Source: Saccharomonospora amisosensis (lineage in GTDB: Bacteria; Actinomycetota; Actinomycetes; Mycobacteriales; Pseudonocardiaceae). Taken from it: a DNA stretch of 64,000 nucleotides. Shown piece after piece: positions 1-8,494 of the stretch. The translations under genes were made by a program, and so were the position numbers. A model generated the notes under the pieces. It had not been told where the DNA came from. It did no database searches and saw only the letters and a program-made list of their open reading frames with translations. The stretch covers positions 4,154,001 to 4,218,000 of the forward strand of contig NZ_JAAOYM010000001.1 of the NCBI RefSeq assembly GCF_011761185.1, given 5' to 3'. The stretch's first letter is position 1. Each line of letters opens with the position of its first letter.

Positions 1-471
1 GATCGCCGCAGGCGTGCCGAGTCCCTCGTCGAGCAGTTCGAGCAGCCGAAACAGCGCGGTAGGCGCGTTGCCGATGGCCACGACCGAACCGGGCAGCACG
101 TCGCGCCACAGCTCCAGCGCGGCGGCGGACCTGGTGGTGCCCATGCGCTCGGCCAGGCCGGGCACCCGCTCGTCGGAAAGGGTGCACACCACGTCGTTGC
201 CAGCCGGAAGTCGCCTTCGCGTGATGCCGCTGGCGATCATCTCCGCGTCGCACAGCACCGGCGCACCGTCACGCAGCGCCCGCCTGCCCGCCTCGACCAC
301 CTCAAGACTGTAGGCAAGATCGTCGACCAGATCGACCATGCCGCAGGAGTGGATCATTCGCACCGCCACCGTGGCGATGTCGTCGGGCAGGATCGCCAGA
401 TCCGCCTCCTCGCGGATCGTGGCGAAGGAGTGCCGGTAGATCTCGGCGCCGTCGCGGATGTAGTCGATCAC
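1..471 (-). CDS. cobH: Precorrin-8X methylmutase CobH (partial, C-terminus cut by window edge)
   Basis: Catalyses the 1,11 methyl shift that turns precorrin-8X into hydrogenobyrinate in aerobic cobalamin synthesis. The 157 visible residues read as the N-terminal three quarters of a CbiC/CobH protein: an opening with YIRDGAEIYRHSFATIREEA, then MIHSCGMVDL, LCDAEMIASGI and GNAPTALF, all typical of the family. The start is taken as GTG at 471, which overlaps the cobG stop by four bases (GTGA), so the two are probably translationally coupled. The C-terminal end lies outside the window. Confidence 0.9.
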   Translation of the reverse strand, partial: MIDYIRDGAEIYRHSFATIREEADLAILPDDIATVAVRMIHSCGMVDLVDDLAYSLEVVEAGRRALRDGAPVLCDAEMIASGITRRRLPAGNDVVCTLSDERVPGLAERMGTTRSAAALELWRDVLPGSVVAIGNAPTALFRLLELLDEGLGTPAAI

Positions 472-1586
472 AGCCGTCCTTTCAGTGCGTCGCCGAGTTC
501 GGCGGTGGGTACGAGGTTCCCTTCGACGCGGTAGCCGCCTGCGTCGGCCAGCACATCGAGGTGCGGTTCACGCGGTTTGCCGCAGCGGCGTTCACAGCCG
601 GAGAAGTGTGCCCTCACGCCGAGGCCCAGCACGGCCGTGGCATCGGCTCGCACGTCGGAGCGCGACTTGGCGCAGCCGGGCGAGCCGATGCACGCGCTCA
701 CCCCCAGCGAGGGATCTTGCTGGTCCACCACGAGCCCAAGGTCCGCCAACCGCTGACCGTCCACGCCGGTGACCACCAGCGTGCGCCAGGGGGTGACCAC
801 AAGCTCGCCAAGGGACCGCAGCACCGTGGCGCGAAGCTGCCCGAAGGGCACGGCGGCCACCACGGCACGGCCGTGCGCGCCGACCCGCGGCGGGCCGCTC
901 GACGGCAGCCGTGTGGGCTCGACGCGGCGCGCGAGTGGCCGCGCCGAGTCGAGCACGCCGGCCCTGCCGTCGCTGTCGAGTTCGCCGACTCGCCATGCGC
1001 GCCCGCGTACGCGCTGGAACGCCAGTGCCAGCTCGACCAGCGCCGAGGCCGCGCGGCACGCGGGCACGCGCAGCCCGGTGTCGGTGCCGTCGAGCAGCAG
1101 CGCACCCTCCAGCGGGCTCGTCGCCCGCCAGCACGCGTCGGCGCCCTCGCCCGCGACGTCTCCCCTGCCGTCGTCGGCCGCCAGCAGGAACCGGCCTGGC
1201 AACCCGGCCAGCTCGTCGCTGGTTCGCACGGCTTCGTCCAGAGCGACGACCAGTGGGCGGACGTCGGTCAACCCGCCGTGCAGGCCGCTGAGCGGGGAGG
1301 CCAACACGTTGCGCACCCGGTCGTGCCCCGCTGAGGGCAGCAGTCCCGCGTGGCTGAGCCGCTCGGCCAACTCCTCGATGTCGCGCACGGCCCGCAACTG
1401 CAGGTTGCCCCTGGACGTGAGATGGACGGCACCGTCGCCGAGTTCGTCCGCGCAGTCGGCGAGCACCCGAGCCTGCTCGGCCCGCAACAGCCCACCGGGT
1501 AGCCGGACCCTGGCGAGCGGGCCGTCGGCCGCCTCATGGGTGGCGAGCACCCCTGGGCAGGCGTCGGGGCGGGTACGGCTGGGCAC
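468..1586 (-). CDS. cobG: Precorrin-3B synthase CobG
   Basis: A 372-residue sulfite/nitrite-reductase-like Fe-S flavin-free monooxygenase that makes precorrin-3B by oxygen-dependent ring-C hydroxylation and lactone formation, so its presence points to the aerobic cobalamin route. The C-terminal half holds the cluster cysteines in ACIGSPGCAKS and HFSGCERRCGKP (about residues 296-340), arranged as in the siroheme-reductase fold. The N-terminal half has the ferredoxin-like TSRGNLQLR segment near residue 58. GTG start at 1586. It is followed directly by cobH (4-nt overlap) and faces cobN across a 128-bp gap that contains a perfect inverted repeat. Normal length for the family. Confidence 0.92.
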   Translation of the reverse strand: MPSRTRPDACPGVLATHEAADGPLARVRLPGGLLRAEQARVLADCADELGDGAVHLTSRGNLQLRAVRDIEELAERLSHAGLLPSAGHDRVRNVLASPLSGLHGGLTDVRPLVVALDEAVRTSDELAGLPGRFLLAADDGRGDVAGEGADACWRATSPLEGALLLDGTDTGLRVPACRAASALVELALAFQRVRGRAWRVGELDSDGRAGVLDSARPLARRVEPTRLPSSGPPRVGAHGRAVVAAVPFGQLRATVLRSLGELVVTPWRTLVVTGVDGQRLADLGLVVDQQDPSLGVSACIGSPGCAKSRSDVRADATAVLGLGVRAHFSGCERRCGKPREPHLDVLADAGGYRVEGNLVPTAELGDALKGRL

Positions 1587-1610
1587 GGGCCCACTGTAGG
1601 AGCCGCGCCG

Positions 1611-1652
1611 CGTCCTCGGCGTGCGAGCCTCACCACGCGCACGCCGAGGACG
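1611..1652. promoter_or_regulatory. 15-bp perfect inverted repeat between cobG and cobN
   Basis: Arms at 1611-1625 (CGTCCTCGGCGTGCG) and 1638-1652 match perfectly as reverse complements around a 12-nt loop. It lies in the divergent cobG/cobN gap, about 60 bp before the cobN start. There is no T-tract, so a terminator is unlikely in either direction. It could be an operator for a dimeric regulator or a leader hairpin. I see no cobalamin-riboswitch core here; the gap is too short for one. Confidence 0.6.
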
Positions 1653-1714
1653 TGGAGATCACCTTGACGGCACGGGGTCACGGACTCGACAGTGAACGGT
1701 CAAGGAGGGCTTCC

Positions 1715-4700
1715 GTGATCTTGCTGCTGTCCACCTCGGACACCGACCTGCTAAGCGCCCGCGCGAGCGGCGCCGACTACCGCATGGCCAACCCCGCTCG
1801 GCTCGACCTGTCGGAATTGCCAGGTCTGCTGCGGGGCGCACCGATCGTCGTCGTGCGCATCCTCGGCACCGAACGCACCTGGCCGGAAGGGCTTGCACAG
1901 GTGCGCGAAAGCGGCGCGCACGTCGTGGTGCTCGGCGGCGAGCAGTCGCCGGACGCCGAACTGATGGCGCTTTCCACCGTGCCCGCGGGTATCGCCACCG
2001 AGGCGCACGCCTACCTGGCACACGGTGGTCCCGAGAACCTCGCGCAACTGCACCAGTTCCTCTCCGACACCCTGCTGCTGACCGGCGACGGGTTCGAACC
2101 GCCGGCCGAGCAACCCTCCTGGGGTGTGCTACCACGCCCCGAGCGGGACGGCCCAGTGGTGGCGATCCTGTACTACCGGGCTCATCACCTCGCGGGCAAC
2201 ACCGCCTTCGTGGAAACCCTGGCCGACGAGGTCGAAGCCGAGGGCGGGCGGGCGCTGCCGATCTACTGCGCCTCGCTACGCCGCACCGAACCCGAACTGC
2301 TGGACCGGCTACGCGAGGCCGACGTGCTGGTGGTGACCGTCCTCGCGGCGGGCGGCACCCGACCCGCCGAGGCGAGCGCGGGCGGCGACGACGAGTCATG
2401 GAGCGTGGCCGAACTCGCCGCACTTGACGTGCCGATGTTGCAGGCACTGTGCCTTACCAGCGACCGGGAGGCCTGGCAGACCAACGACGAGGGGCTTTCC
2501 CCGATGGACGCGGGCAACCAGATGGCGGTGCCCGAGTTCGACGGCCGGATCATCACGGTGCCGTTCTCCTTCAAGGAAGTTGACGCCGACGGCCTGCCCC
2601 GGTACGTGCCCGACCGGGAACGCGCCGCGCGGGTGGCGGGGATCGCGCTCGCGCACGCGCGGTTGCGGCACACGCCCGCGCGAGACCGTCGCGTCGCGCT
2701 GCTGCTGTCGGCCTACCCGACGAAACACTCTCGGGTCGGCAACGCGGTCGGGCTCGATACCCCAGCCTCGGCGGTGCGGTTGCTGCGGCTGATGCGCGAG
2801 CGTGGCTACGACCTCGGGCCGGACGCCTTCCCCGGTGTGGAACCCACCGGGACCGACATTCCGGACGGTGACGCGCTCATCCACGCGCTCATCGCCGCGG
2901 GCGGGCAGGACCCCGAGTGGCTCACCGAGGAGCAGCTTTCCGGCAACCCGATCCGGGTGCCGCTCGCCCGCTACCGCGAATGGTTCGCGGCGCTGCCCGA
3001 ACAGCTGCGGGCGGACATGGTCGAGCACTGGGGTGAGCCGCCCGGTGAGCTGTACGTGGACGGCGACGACATCGTGCTCGCCTCGCTGCGGGCGGGCAAC
3101 GTGGTGCTGATGATCCAGCCGCCGCGCGGCTTCGGGGAGAACCCGGTCGCCATCTACCACAACCCCGACCTGCCACCGAGCCACCACTACCTGGCGGCCT
3201 ACCGGTGGCTTGAGGAGGAGTTCGGCGCGCACGCCGTGGTGCACCTCGGCAAGCACGGGTCGCTGGAGTGGCTGCCCGGCAAGAACGCCGGGCTTTCCGC
3301 TGACTGCGCCCCCGACGCCGTGCTGGGAAACCTGCCGCTGATCTACCCCTTCCTCGTCAACGACCCAGGTGAGGGCGCGCAGGCCAAACGCAGGGCGCAC
3401 GCCACCATCGTGGATCACCTGGTGCCGCCGATGGCCCGTGCGGAAAGCTACGGCGATCTCGCCAAGCTGGAGCAGTTGCTGGACGAGCACGCCAACATCG
3501 CCGCGATGGACCCGGCGAAGCTGCCCGCGATCCGCCAGCAGATCTGGACGCTCATCCAGGCGGCGAAGCTCGACCACGACCTCGGCGTGTCGCAGCGGCC
3601 ACACGACGCGGAGTTCGACGACTTCCTGCTGCACCTCGACGGCTGGCTGTGCGAGGTCAAGGACGCCCAGATCCGCGACGGGCTTCACATTCTGGGCGAA
3701 GCGCCCTTCGGTGAGGCGCGAGTCAACCTCGTGCTGGCGATGCTGCGCGCGCAGCAGGTGTGGGGCGGCACCAGGGGCGCGATACCGGGGTTGCGTACCG
3801 CGCTCGGCCTCACCGAGGACTCGCCGATGTCCGAAGTGGACGAGATTGAGCGGCGGGCACGCGAGCTGGTCGAGGCCATGGAGGAGCGCGGCTGGGCGAG
3901 CGAGGCCGTGGAAACCGTGTGCGAGAACAGGGCAGGCTCGGTGGCCGAGGTCCTGCGGTTCGCGGCCACCGAGATCGTGCCCCGGCTCGCGGGAACGGGT
4001 GCGGAGTTGGAAGCGGTGTTGCACGCGCTCGACGGCGGTTACGTGCCTGCCGGGCCAAGCGGCTCACCGCTGCGCGGCCTGGTGAACGTGTTGCCCACAG
4101 GGCGCAACTTCTACACCGTCGACCCGAAGGCGGTGCCGAGCAGGCTCGCGTGGGAGACCGGTCAGGCGCTGGCCGACTCGCTGCTGCGCCGCTACCGCGC
4201 CGAGACGGGTGAGTGGCCGCGCTCGGTGGGCCTTTCGGTGTGGGGCACCTCCGCGATGCGCACCTCCGGCGACGACGCCGCCGAAGTGCTCGCGCTGCTC
4301 GGGGTGCAGCCGGTGTGGGACGAGGCTTCGCGCCGTGTCGTCGGGATCGAGCCGATCCCGCTAGCCGAACTCGGCAGGCCGAGGGTGGACGTGACCGTTC
4401 GCATCAGCGGTTTCTTCCGCGACGCCTTCCCGCACGTGATCGACCTGCTTGACGACGCGGTGCGGCTGGTGGCCGGTCTGGACGAGCCGGAGCGGGACAA
4501 CTTCGTAGCCGCACACGTGAACGCCGATGTCGCCGCCCACGGCGACCGGCGGCACGCCACCGCGAGGATCTTCGGGTCGAAGCCCGGTGCCTACGGCGCG
4601 GGCCTGCTGCCCTTGATCGACTCTGGCAACTGGCGTGACGACTCCGACCTCGCCGAGGTCTACGCCGTGTGGGGTGGCTACGCCTACGGCAGGGGTCTGG

Positions 4701-5287
4701 ACGGCGCGCCTGCCCGCGACGACATGGAGCGCTCCTACCGGCGGATTCAGGTCGCGGCGAAGAACACCGACACCAGGGAACACGACATCGCCGACTCCGA
4801 CGACTACTTCCAGTACCACGGCGGCATGATCGCGACCGTGCGGGCACTGACGGGTTCCGCGCCCGTCTCCTACGTCGGCGACAGCACGGCCCCGGACGCG
4901 GTGCGCACCCGCACGCTGGCCGAAGAGACCGCACGAGTGTTCCGTGCGAGGGTGGTCAACCCGCGCTGGCTGGCCGCGATGCGGCGGCACGGCTACAAGG
5001 GCGCGTTCGAGCTCGCGGCCACCGTGGACTACCTGTTCGGCTTCGACGCCACCGCCGGGGTGGTGGGCGACTGGATGTACGAGCGGCTGGCCGAGTCCTA
5101 CGTGCTGGACAAGCAGAACCAGGACTTCCTCGCGCGGGCCAACCCGTGGGCGCTTCGGGGCATCATCGAGCGGTTGAACGAGGCGGCCGACCGTGGGCTG
5201 TGGGAGCAACCGGACCCGGAGCTGCTGGACCGGATGCGTGAGGCCTACCTACGCGTGGAGGGCGATCTGGAAGACGACGGGGCGTGA
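1715..5287 (+). CDS. cobN: Cobaltochelatase large subunit CobN
   Basis: Large subunit of the ATP-dependent CobNST cobaltochelatase that inserts cobalt into hydrogenobyrinate a,c-diamide. The start is set at GTG 1715 because an AAGGAGG Shine-Dalgarno at 1702-1708 precedes it and the protein then begins ILLLSTSDTDLLSARA as in actinobacterial CobN; an in-frame ATG lies upstream at 1652 but has no such site. The 1,190 residues contain the conserved HLGKHGSLEWLPGKN, CAPDAVLGNLPLIYPF and GGYAYGRG segments. Divergent from cobG/cobH. The stop codon is followed three bases later by the first 21-bp repeat array. Confidence 0.95.
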   Translation: MILLLSTSDTDLLSARASGADYRMANPARLDLSELPGLLRGAPIVVVRILGTERTWPEGLAQVRESGAHVVVLGGEQSPDAELMALSTVPAGIATEAHAYLAHGGPENLAQLHQFLSDTLLLTGDGFEPPAEQPSWGVLPRPERDGPVVAILYYRAHHLAGNTAFVETLADEVEAEGGRALPIYCASLRRTEPELLDRLREADVLVVTVLAAGGTRPAEASAGGDDESWSVAELAALDVPMLQALCLTSDREAWQTNDEGLSPMDAGNQMAVPEFDGRIITVPFSFKEVDADGLPRYVPDRERAARVAGIALAHARLRHTPARDRRVALLLSAYPTKHSRVGNAVGLDTPASAVRLLRLMRERGYDLGPDAFPGVEPTGTDIPDGDALIHALIAAGGQDPEWLTEEQLSGNPIRVPLARYREWFAALPEQLRADMVEHWGEPPGELYVDGDDIVLASLRAGNVVLMIQPPRGFGENPVAIYHNPDLPPSHHYLAAYRWLEEEFGAHAVVHLGKHGSLEWLPGKNAGLSADCAPDAVLGNLPLIYPFLVNDPGEGAQAKRRAHATIVDHLVPPMARAESYGDLAKLEQLLDEHANIAAMDPAKLPAIRQQIWTLIQAAKLDHDLGVSQRPHDAEFDDFLLHLDGWLCEVKDAQIRDGLHILGEAPFGEARVNLVLAMLRAQQVWGGTRGAIPGLRTALGLTEDSPMSEVDEIERRARELVEAMEERGWASEAVETVCENRAGSVAEVLRFAATEIVPRLAGTGAELEAVLHALDGGYVPAGPSGSPLRGLVNVLPTGRNFYTVDPKAVPSRLAWETGQALADSLLRRYRAETGEWPRSVGLSVWGTSAMRTSGDDAAEVLALLGVQPVWDEASRRVVGIEPIPLAELGRPRVDVTVRISGFFRDAFPHVIDLLDDAVRLVAGLDEPERDNFVAAHVNADVAAHGDRRHATARIFGSKPGAYGAGLLPLIDSGNWRDDSDLAEVYAVWGGYAYGRGLDGAPARDDMERSYRRIQVAAKNTDTREHDIADSDDYFQYHGGMIATVRALTGSAPVSYVGDSTAPDAVRTRTLAEETARVFRARVVNPRWLAAMRRHGYKGAFELAATVDYLFGFDATAGVVGDWMYERLAESYVLDKQNQDFLARANPWALRGIIERLNEAADRGLWEQPDPELLDRMREAYLRVEGDLEDDGA

Positions 5288-5290
5288 AAC

Positions 5291-5430
5291 CCGCGAGTCC
5301 CCCACTCTCGCCCGCGAGTCCCCCACTCTCGCCCGCGAGTTCTGCACTCCGGACGCGGCCGGGCAACCGCGAACGCAGAACTCGCGGTCCTGGGCGGGGG
5401 ACTCGCGGTCCTGGGCGGGGGACTCGCGGG
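5291..5430. repeat. 21-bp GCGAGT repeat array A (3 forward + 3 inverted copies)
   Basis: Three CGCGAGT cores at 5292, 5313 and 5334 (exact 21-bp period) are followed by three ACTCGCG cores at 5380, 5401 and 5422. Every copy is the mirror of another about one centre at 5360 (start plus end always equals 10720), so the whole stretch can fold into one long, phased hairpin. It fills the convergent gap between cobN and the minus-strand SDR gene from stop codon to stop codon. The same family recurs at 11344, 24926 and 32790. Confidence 0.9.
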
Positions 5431-5432
5431 TG

Positions 5433-6119
5433 TCACACGGGGATATGCGCGCCGCTGACCACCCCGGAAGCGTCGCCGCACAGGAAGGCGATCACCTCAG
5501 CGATCTTCTCCGGTGGAGTCCAGTCGCTTGGGTCGGCGTCAGGCTGCGCTGCCCGGTTCCCCGGTGTGTCGATCATGGTGGGTAGTACTGCGTTGACCCG
5601 CACACCCTCACTCGCGTACTCGGCGTCAAGCGCGTCGACCAGCGCCAGCACAGCCGCCTTGGAGGTCACATAACCCGAGGCACCTGGGAACGGGCGCAAC
5701 GCCGCCTGGCTCGACACGCAGACGATCGAACCGCCACCCGCCTCGATCAGACGCGGCACAGCGGCCTGACTCACCAGGTAGGTAGGCCGCAGGTTCAGCC
5801 GCAGCAGCCGCTCGAACTCCTCCACAGGGGTCTGGTGCACCTTCTGCCCGACCGCGAAGCCACCGACCAGGTTGGCCACGGCCCGAAACGGCGCGGAGTC
5901 CTTGCTCGCGGCGAGTTCGGCGCAGCGAGCCGCGTCGTCGGGATCGAACAGGTCGGCGCGCACCAACTCCAGGTTCTCCGCCGCGTCGAGCTGGTCCAAC
6001 TCGGACTCCTCGATCCACGGAACCACCACCCGCCAGCCCTGTGCGAGCAAAGCCTTGGTCACGGCGGTGCCCAGACCACCGGTGCCTCCGGTAACCAGCG
6101 CGGTCGCCTTCACGAGCAC
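5433..6119 (-). CDS. SDR-family NAD(P)-dependent oxidoreductase
   Basis: A 228-residue classical short-chain dehydrogenase. Visible marks are the nucleotide-binding VTGGTGGLG near residue 8, NLVGG (the NAG-type position), the catalytic serine in SIVCVSSQAA and the YVTSK active site (YxxxK) near residue 150. Substrate cannot be told from sequence. The GTG start at 6119 is favoured because GAAGGGA lies about six bases upstream; GTG 6113 is possible. The gene is divergent from the glutathione peroxidase gene and its stop abuts repeat array A. Nothing links it to a pathway. Confidence 0.85.
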   Translation of the reverse strand: MLVKATALVTGGTGGLGTAVTKALLAQGWRVVVPWIEESELDQLDAAENLELVRADLFDPDDAARCAELAASKDSAPFRAVANLVGGFAVGQKVHQTPVEEFERLLRLNLRPTYLVSQAAVPRLIEAGGGSIVCVSSQAALRPFPGASGYVTSKAAVLALVDALDAEYASEGVRVNAVLPTMIDTPGNRAAQPDADPSDWTPPEKIAEVIAFLCGDASGVVSGAHIPV

Positions 6120-6208
6120 ACCGTCCCTTCACGAGCGGAATCGCCGACGCCCCAAGTGTGGCGCACGTCATGTCGAACCCCCAGTACGGGGTGAAACAGT
6201 GCCGGGCT

Positions 6209-6745
6209 ATGAGTGTGCACCAGTTCCGCGTCCTCACCGCCGACGGCGAGATCCGCTCGCTGGCCGAGTACAAGGGCCGCGTCCTGTTGATCGTGAACGT
6301 GGCCAGCAAGTGTGGCCTGACACCGCAGTACGAAGGCCTGGAGGAAATGTATCGGGCCTGCAAGGGTCGTGGCCTGGAAATCCTCGCCTTCCCATGCAAC
6401 CAGTTCGGCGGTCAGGAACCCGGCACCAACGACGAGATCCAGCGATTCTGCTCCACGACCTACAACGTCACCTTCCCCCTCTTCGCCAAGGTCGACGTCA
6501 ACGGCGCCACGGCGGACCCGCTGTTCGCCTACCTGCGTGAGCAGGCTCCTGGCGACTTCGGTCCCGACGCGGGGCCGCTGTATGAGCACGTCAAGAACTC
6601 ACGTCCGGAGGCGCTCGGCACCGACGAGGTGAAGTGGAACTTCACGAAGTTCCTCGTCGACCGCGACGGCGCGGTCATTCGCCGTTTCGAGCCCACCGTC
6701 TCACCACGACAGGTCCAGACCGACATCGACCCACTGCTGGACTGA
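6209..6745 (+). CDS. Glutathione peroxidase family protein
   Basis: Thiol-dependent peroxidase of the GPx/BtuE family, 178 residues, the usual size. The peroxidatic cysteine lies in NVASKCGLTPQY, the partner glutamine in FPCNQFGGQEPG and the tryptophan in KWNFTKFLVD, so the catalytic set is intact. Actinobacteria lack glutathione, so the physiological reductant is more likely thioredoxin or mycothiol-linked (family knowledge, not shown here). The start is ATG 6209; the longer reading frame from 6158 would add 17 unconserved residues. Converges on ilvD with a 33-bp gap that has no repeat array. Confidence 0.9.
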   Translation: MSVHQFRVLTADGEIRSLAEYKGRVLLIVNVASKCGLTPQYEGLEEMYRACKGRGLEILAFPCNQFGGQEPGTNDEIQRFCSTTYNVTFPLFAKVDVNGATADPLFAYLREQAPGDFGPDAGPLYEHVKNSRPEALGTDEVKWNFTKFLVDRDGAVIRRFEPTVSPRQVQTDIDPLLD

Positions 6746-6778
6746 ACCCACCCACCGGGTAGCCGAGGCGCGAGGGTG

Positions 6779-8452
6779 TCAGGAGCAGACGGCGCCCCGC
6801 GCGGCCGTGCCCACCAGTTGGGCGTACTTGCGCAACACCCCGGAGCGGCTGGTGACGGGCGGCAGCTGCCACCCCTCGCGCCTGCGCTCCAGTTCGTCCT
6901 CGCTGATCCCGAGGTCGAGCGTGCGGCTCGTCATGTCCAGCACGATCGGGTCGCCGTCGCGGACGAACGCGATCGGCCCACCGTGCGCGGCTTCGGGCGC
7001 CACGTGGCCGACGCACAGGCCGGTGGTTCCGCCCGAGAACCGGCCGTCGGTGAGCAGCAGCACGTCCTTGCCAAGCCCGGCTCCCTTGATCGCGCCGGTC
7101 ACCGCCAGCATCTCGCGCATCCCCGGCCCGCCTCGCGGTCCCTCGTAGCGGATCACCACCACGTCGCCCGCCTGCAGCTCGTCGAGAGCGTCCATAGCGG
7201 CCTGCTCACCGTCGAACACCCGCGCGGTGCCCTCGAACCTGGCGGTGTCGAAGCCCGCGCTCTTCACGACCGCGCCCTCCGGGGCGAGACTGCCGTGCAG
7301 GATCGTGATTCCACCGGTCGGGTGAATCGGGTCGGCGAGCGAACGGATCACCTCGCCGTCGAGTTCGGGCGGGCCCAACTCGGCGAGGTTTTCCGCCAGC
7401 GTCTTCCCCGTCACGGTCAGGCATTCGCCGTGCAGCAGTCCGGCGTCCAGCAGTGCCTTCATCACCACCGGCACGCCGCCGACCCGGTCGACGGCCGTCA
7501 TGACGTGCCTGCCGAACGGTTTGACGTCGGCCAGGTGCGGCACCCGGTCGCCGACGCGGGAGAAGTCGTCCAGGCTGAGCGGCACACCCGCCTCGTTGGC
7601 GATCGCGAGCAGGTGCAGCACCGCGTTGGTGGACCCGCCGAGAGCCATCACCACCGCGATCGCGTTCTCGAACGCCTCCCTGGTGAGGATGTCGCGGGCG
7701 GTGATGCCGTGCCGCAGCAGTTCCACCACCGCCTCACCGCTGGCCCGCGCGAGCCGGTCGCGACGCCGGTCCACCGATGGCGGGCTCGCTGACCCTGGCA
7801 ACGACATGCCCAGCGCCTCGGCGGCGCAGGCCATGGTGTTGGCCGTGTACATGCCGCCGCACGCGCCCTCGCCGGGGCAGATCGCCCGCTCGATACGGTC
7901 GACCTCCTCGCGGCTGATGAGACCCCGCACGCACGCACCCACCGCCTCGAACGCGTCGATGATCGTCACCTCGCGCCCGTCCACACGGCCGGGCAGGATC
8001 GAGCCCGCGTAGACGAACACAGCGGCGACGTCCAGCCGCGCGGCAGCCATCAACATGCCGGGCAGGCTCTTGTCGCACCCGGCGAGCAACACCGTGCCGT
8101 CGAGCCGCTCGGCCTCCATGACCGTCTCCACCGAATCGGCGATGATCTCGCGAGACACCAGCGAGAAGTGCATCCCTTCATGGCCCATGGAGATGCCGTC
8201 GCTGACCGAGATCGTGCCGAACTCCAGCGGGAATCCGCCTTCGGCGTGCACACCCTGCTTACTGGCGTCGGCCAGCCGCTTCAGTGACAGGTTGCAGGGG
8301 GTGATCTCGTTCCACGACGAGGCGATGCCGATCTGTGGCTTGGCGAAGTCATCGTCACCCATGCCGACGGCGCGCAGCATCCCCCGCGCGGCCGCCCGTT
8401 CGAGCCCATCGGTTACCTCGCGGCTGCGTGGCTTCAGGTCGTGTTCGGCCAT
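6779..8452 (-). CDS. ilvD: Dihydroxy-acid dehydratase
   Basis: Fe-S dehydratase that makes the 2-keto acids of valine and isoleucine synthesis from 2,3-dihydroxy acids. The 557-residue protein has the cluster and active-site cysteines in [25 protein letters not shown] and [17 protein letters not shown], all in the family order. ATG 8452 starts [16 protein letters not shown], matching the family N-terminus; the frame is open 22 codons further upstream but without conservation. Only about 40 bp separates it from the divergent tex gene. No other branched-chain gene is nearby. Confidence 0.95.
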   Translation of the reverse strand: MAEHDLKPRSREVTDGLERAAARGMLRAVGMGDDDFAKPQIGIASSWNEITPCNLSLKRLADASKQGVHAEGGFPLEFGTISVSDGISMGHEGMHFSLVSREIIADSVETVMEAERLDGTVLLAGCDKSLPGMLMAAARLDVAAVFVYAGSILPGRVDGREVTIIDAFEAVGACVRGLISREEVDRIERAICPGEGACGGMYTANTMACAAEALGMSLPGSASPPSVDRRRDRLARASGEAVVELLRHGITARDILTREAFENAIAVVMALGGSTNAVLHLLAIANEAGVPLSLDDFSRVGDRVPHLADVKPFGRHVMTAVDRVGGVPVVMKALLDAGLLHGECLTVTGKTLAENLAELGPPELDGEVIRSLADPIHPTGGITILHGSLAPEGAVVKSAGFDTARFEGTARVFDGEQAAMDALDELQAGDVVVIRYEGPRGGPGMREMLAVTGAIKGAGLGKDVLLLTDGRFSGGTTGLCVGHVAPEAAHGGPIAFVRDGDPIVLDMTSRTLDLGISEDELERRREGWQLPPVTSRSGVLRKYAQLVGTAARGAVCS

Positions 8453-8494
8453 GGGCAGATCATGCCTCATATCGAGCAGGGCACAATGCCCGTC

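Noticed and set aside
1587-1714. Cobalamin riboswitch before cobN
   Set aside because: The 128-bp divergent gap is too short and I could not find the conserved core; the only structure is the inverted repeat at 1611-1652.
2396-4024. 542-codon open frame antisense to cobN
   Set aside because: Shadow of cobN; no recognisable domain and no ribosome site.
5433-6119. A second mycofactocin-coupled SDR
   Set aside because: It lacks the insert after the second strand that marks that class and lies outside the mft operon.
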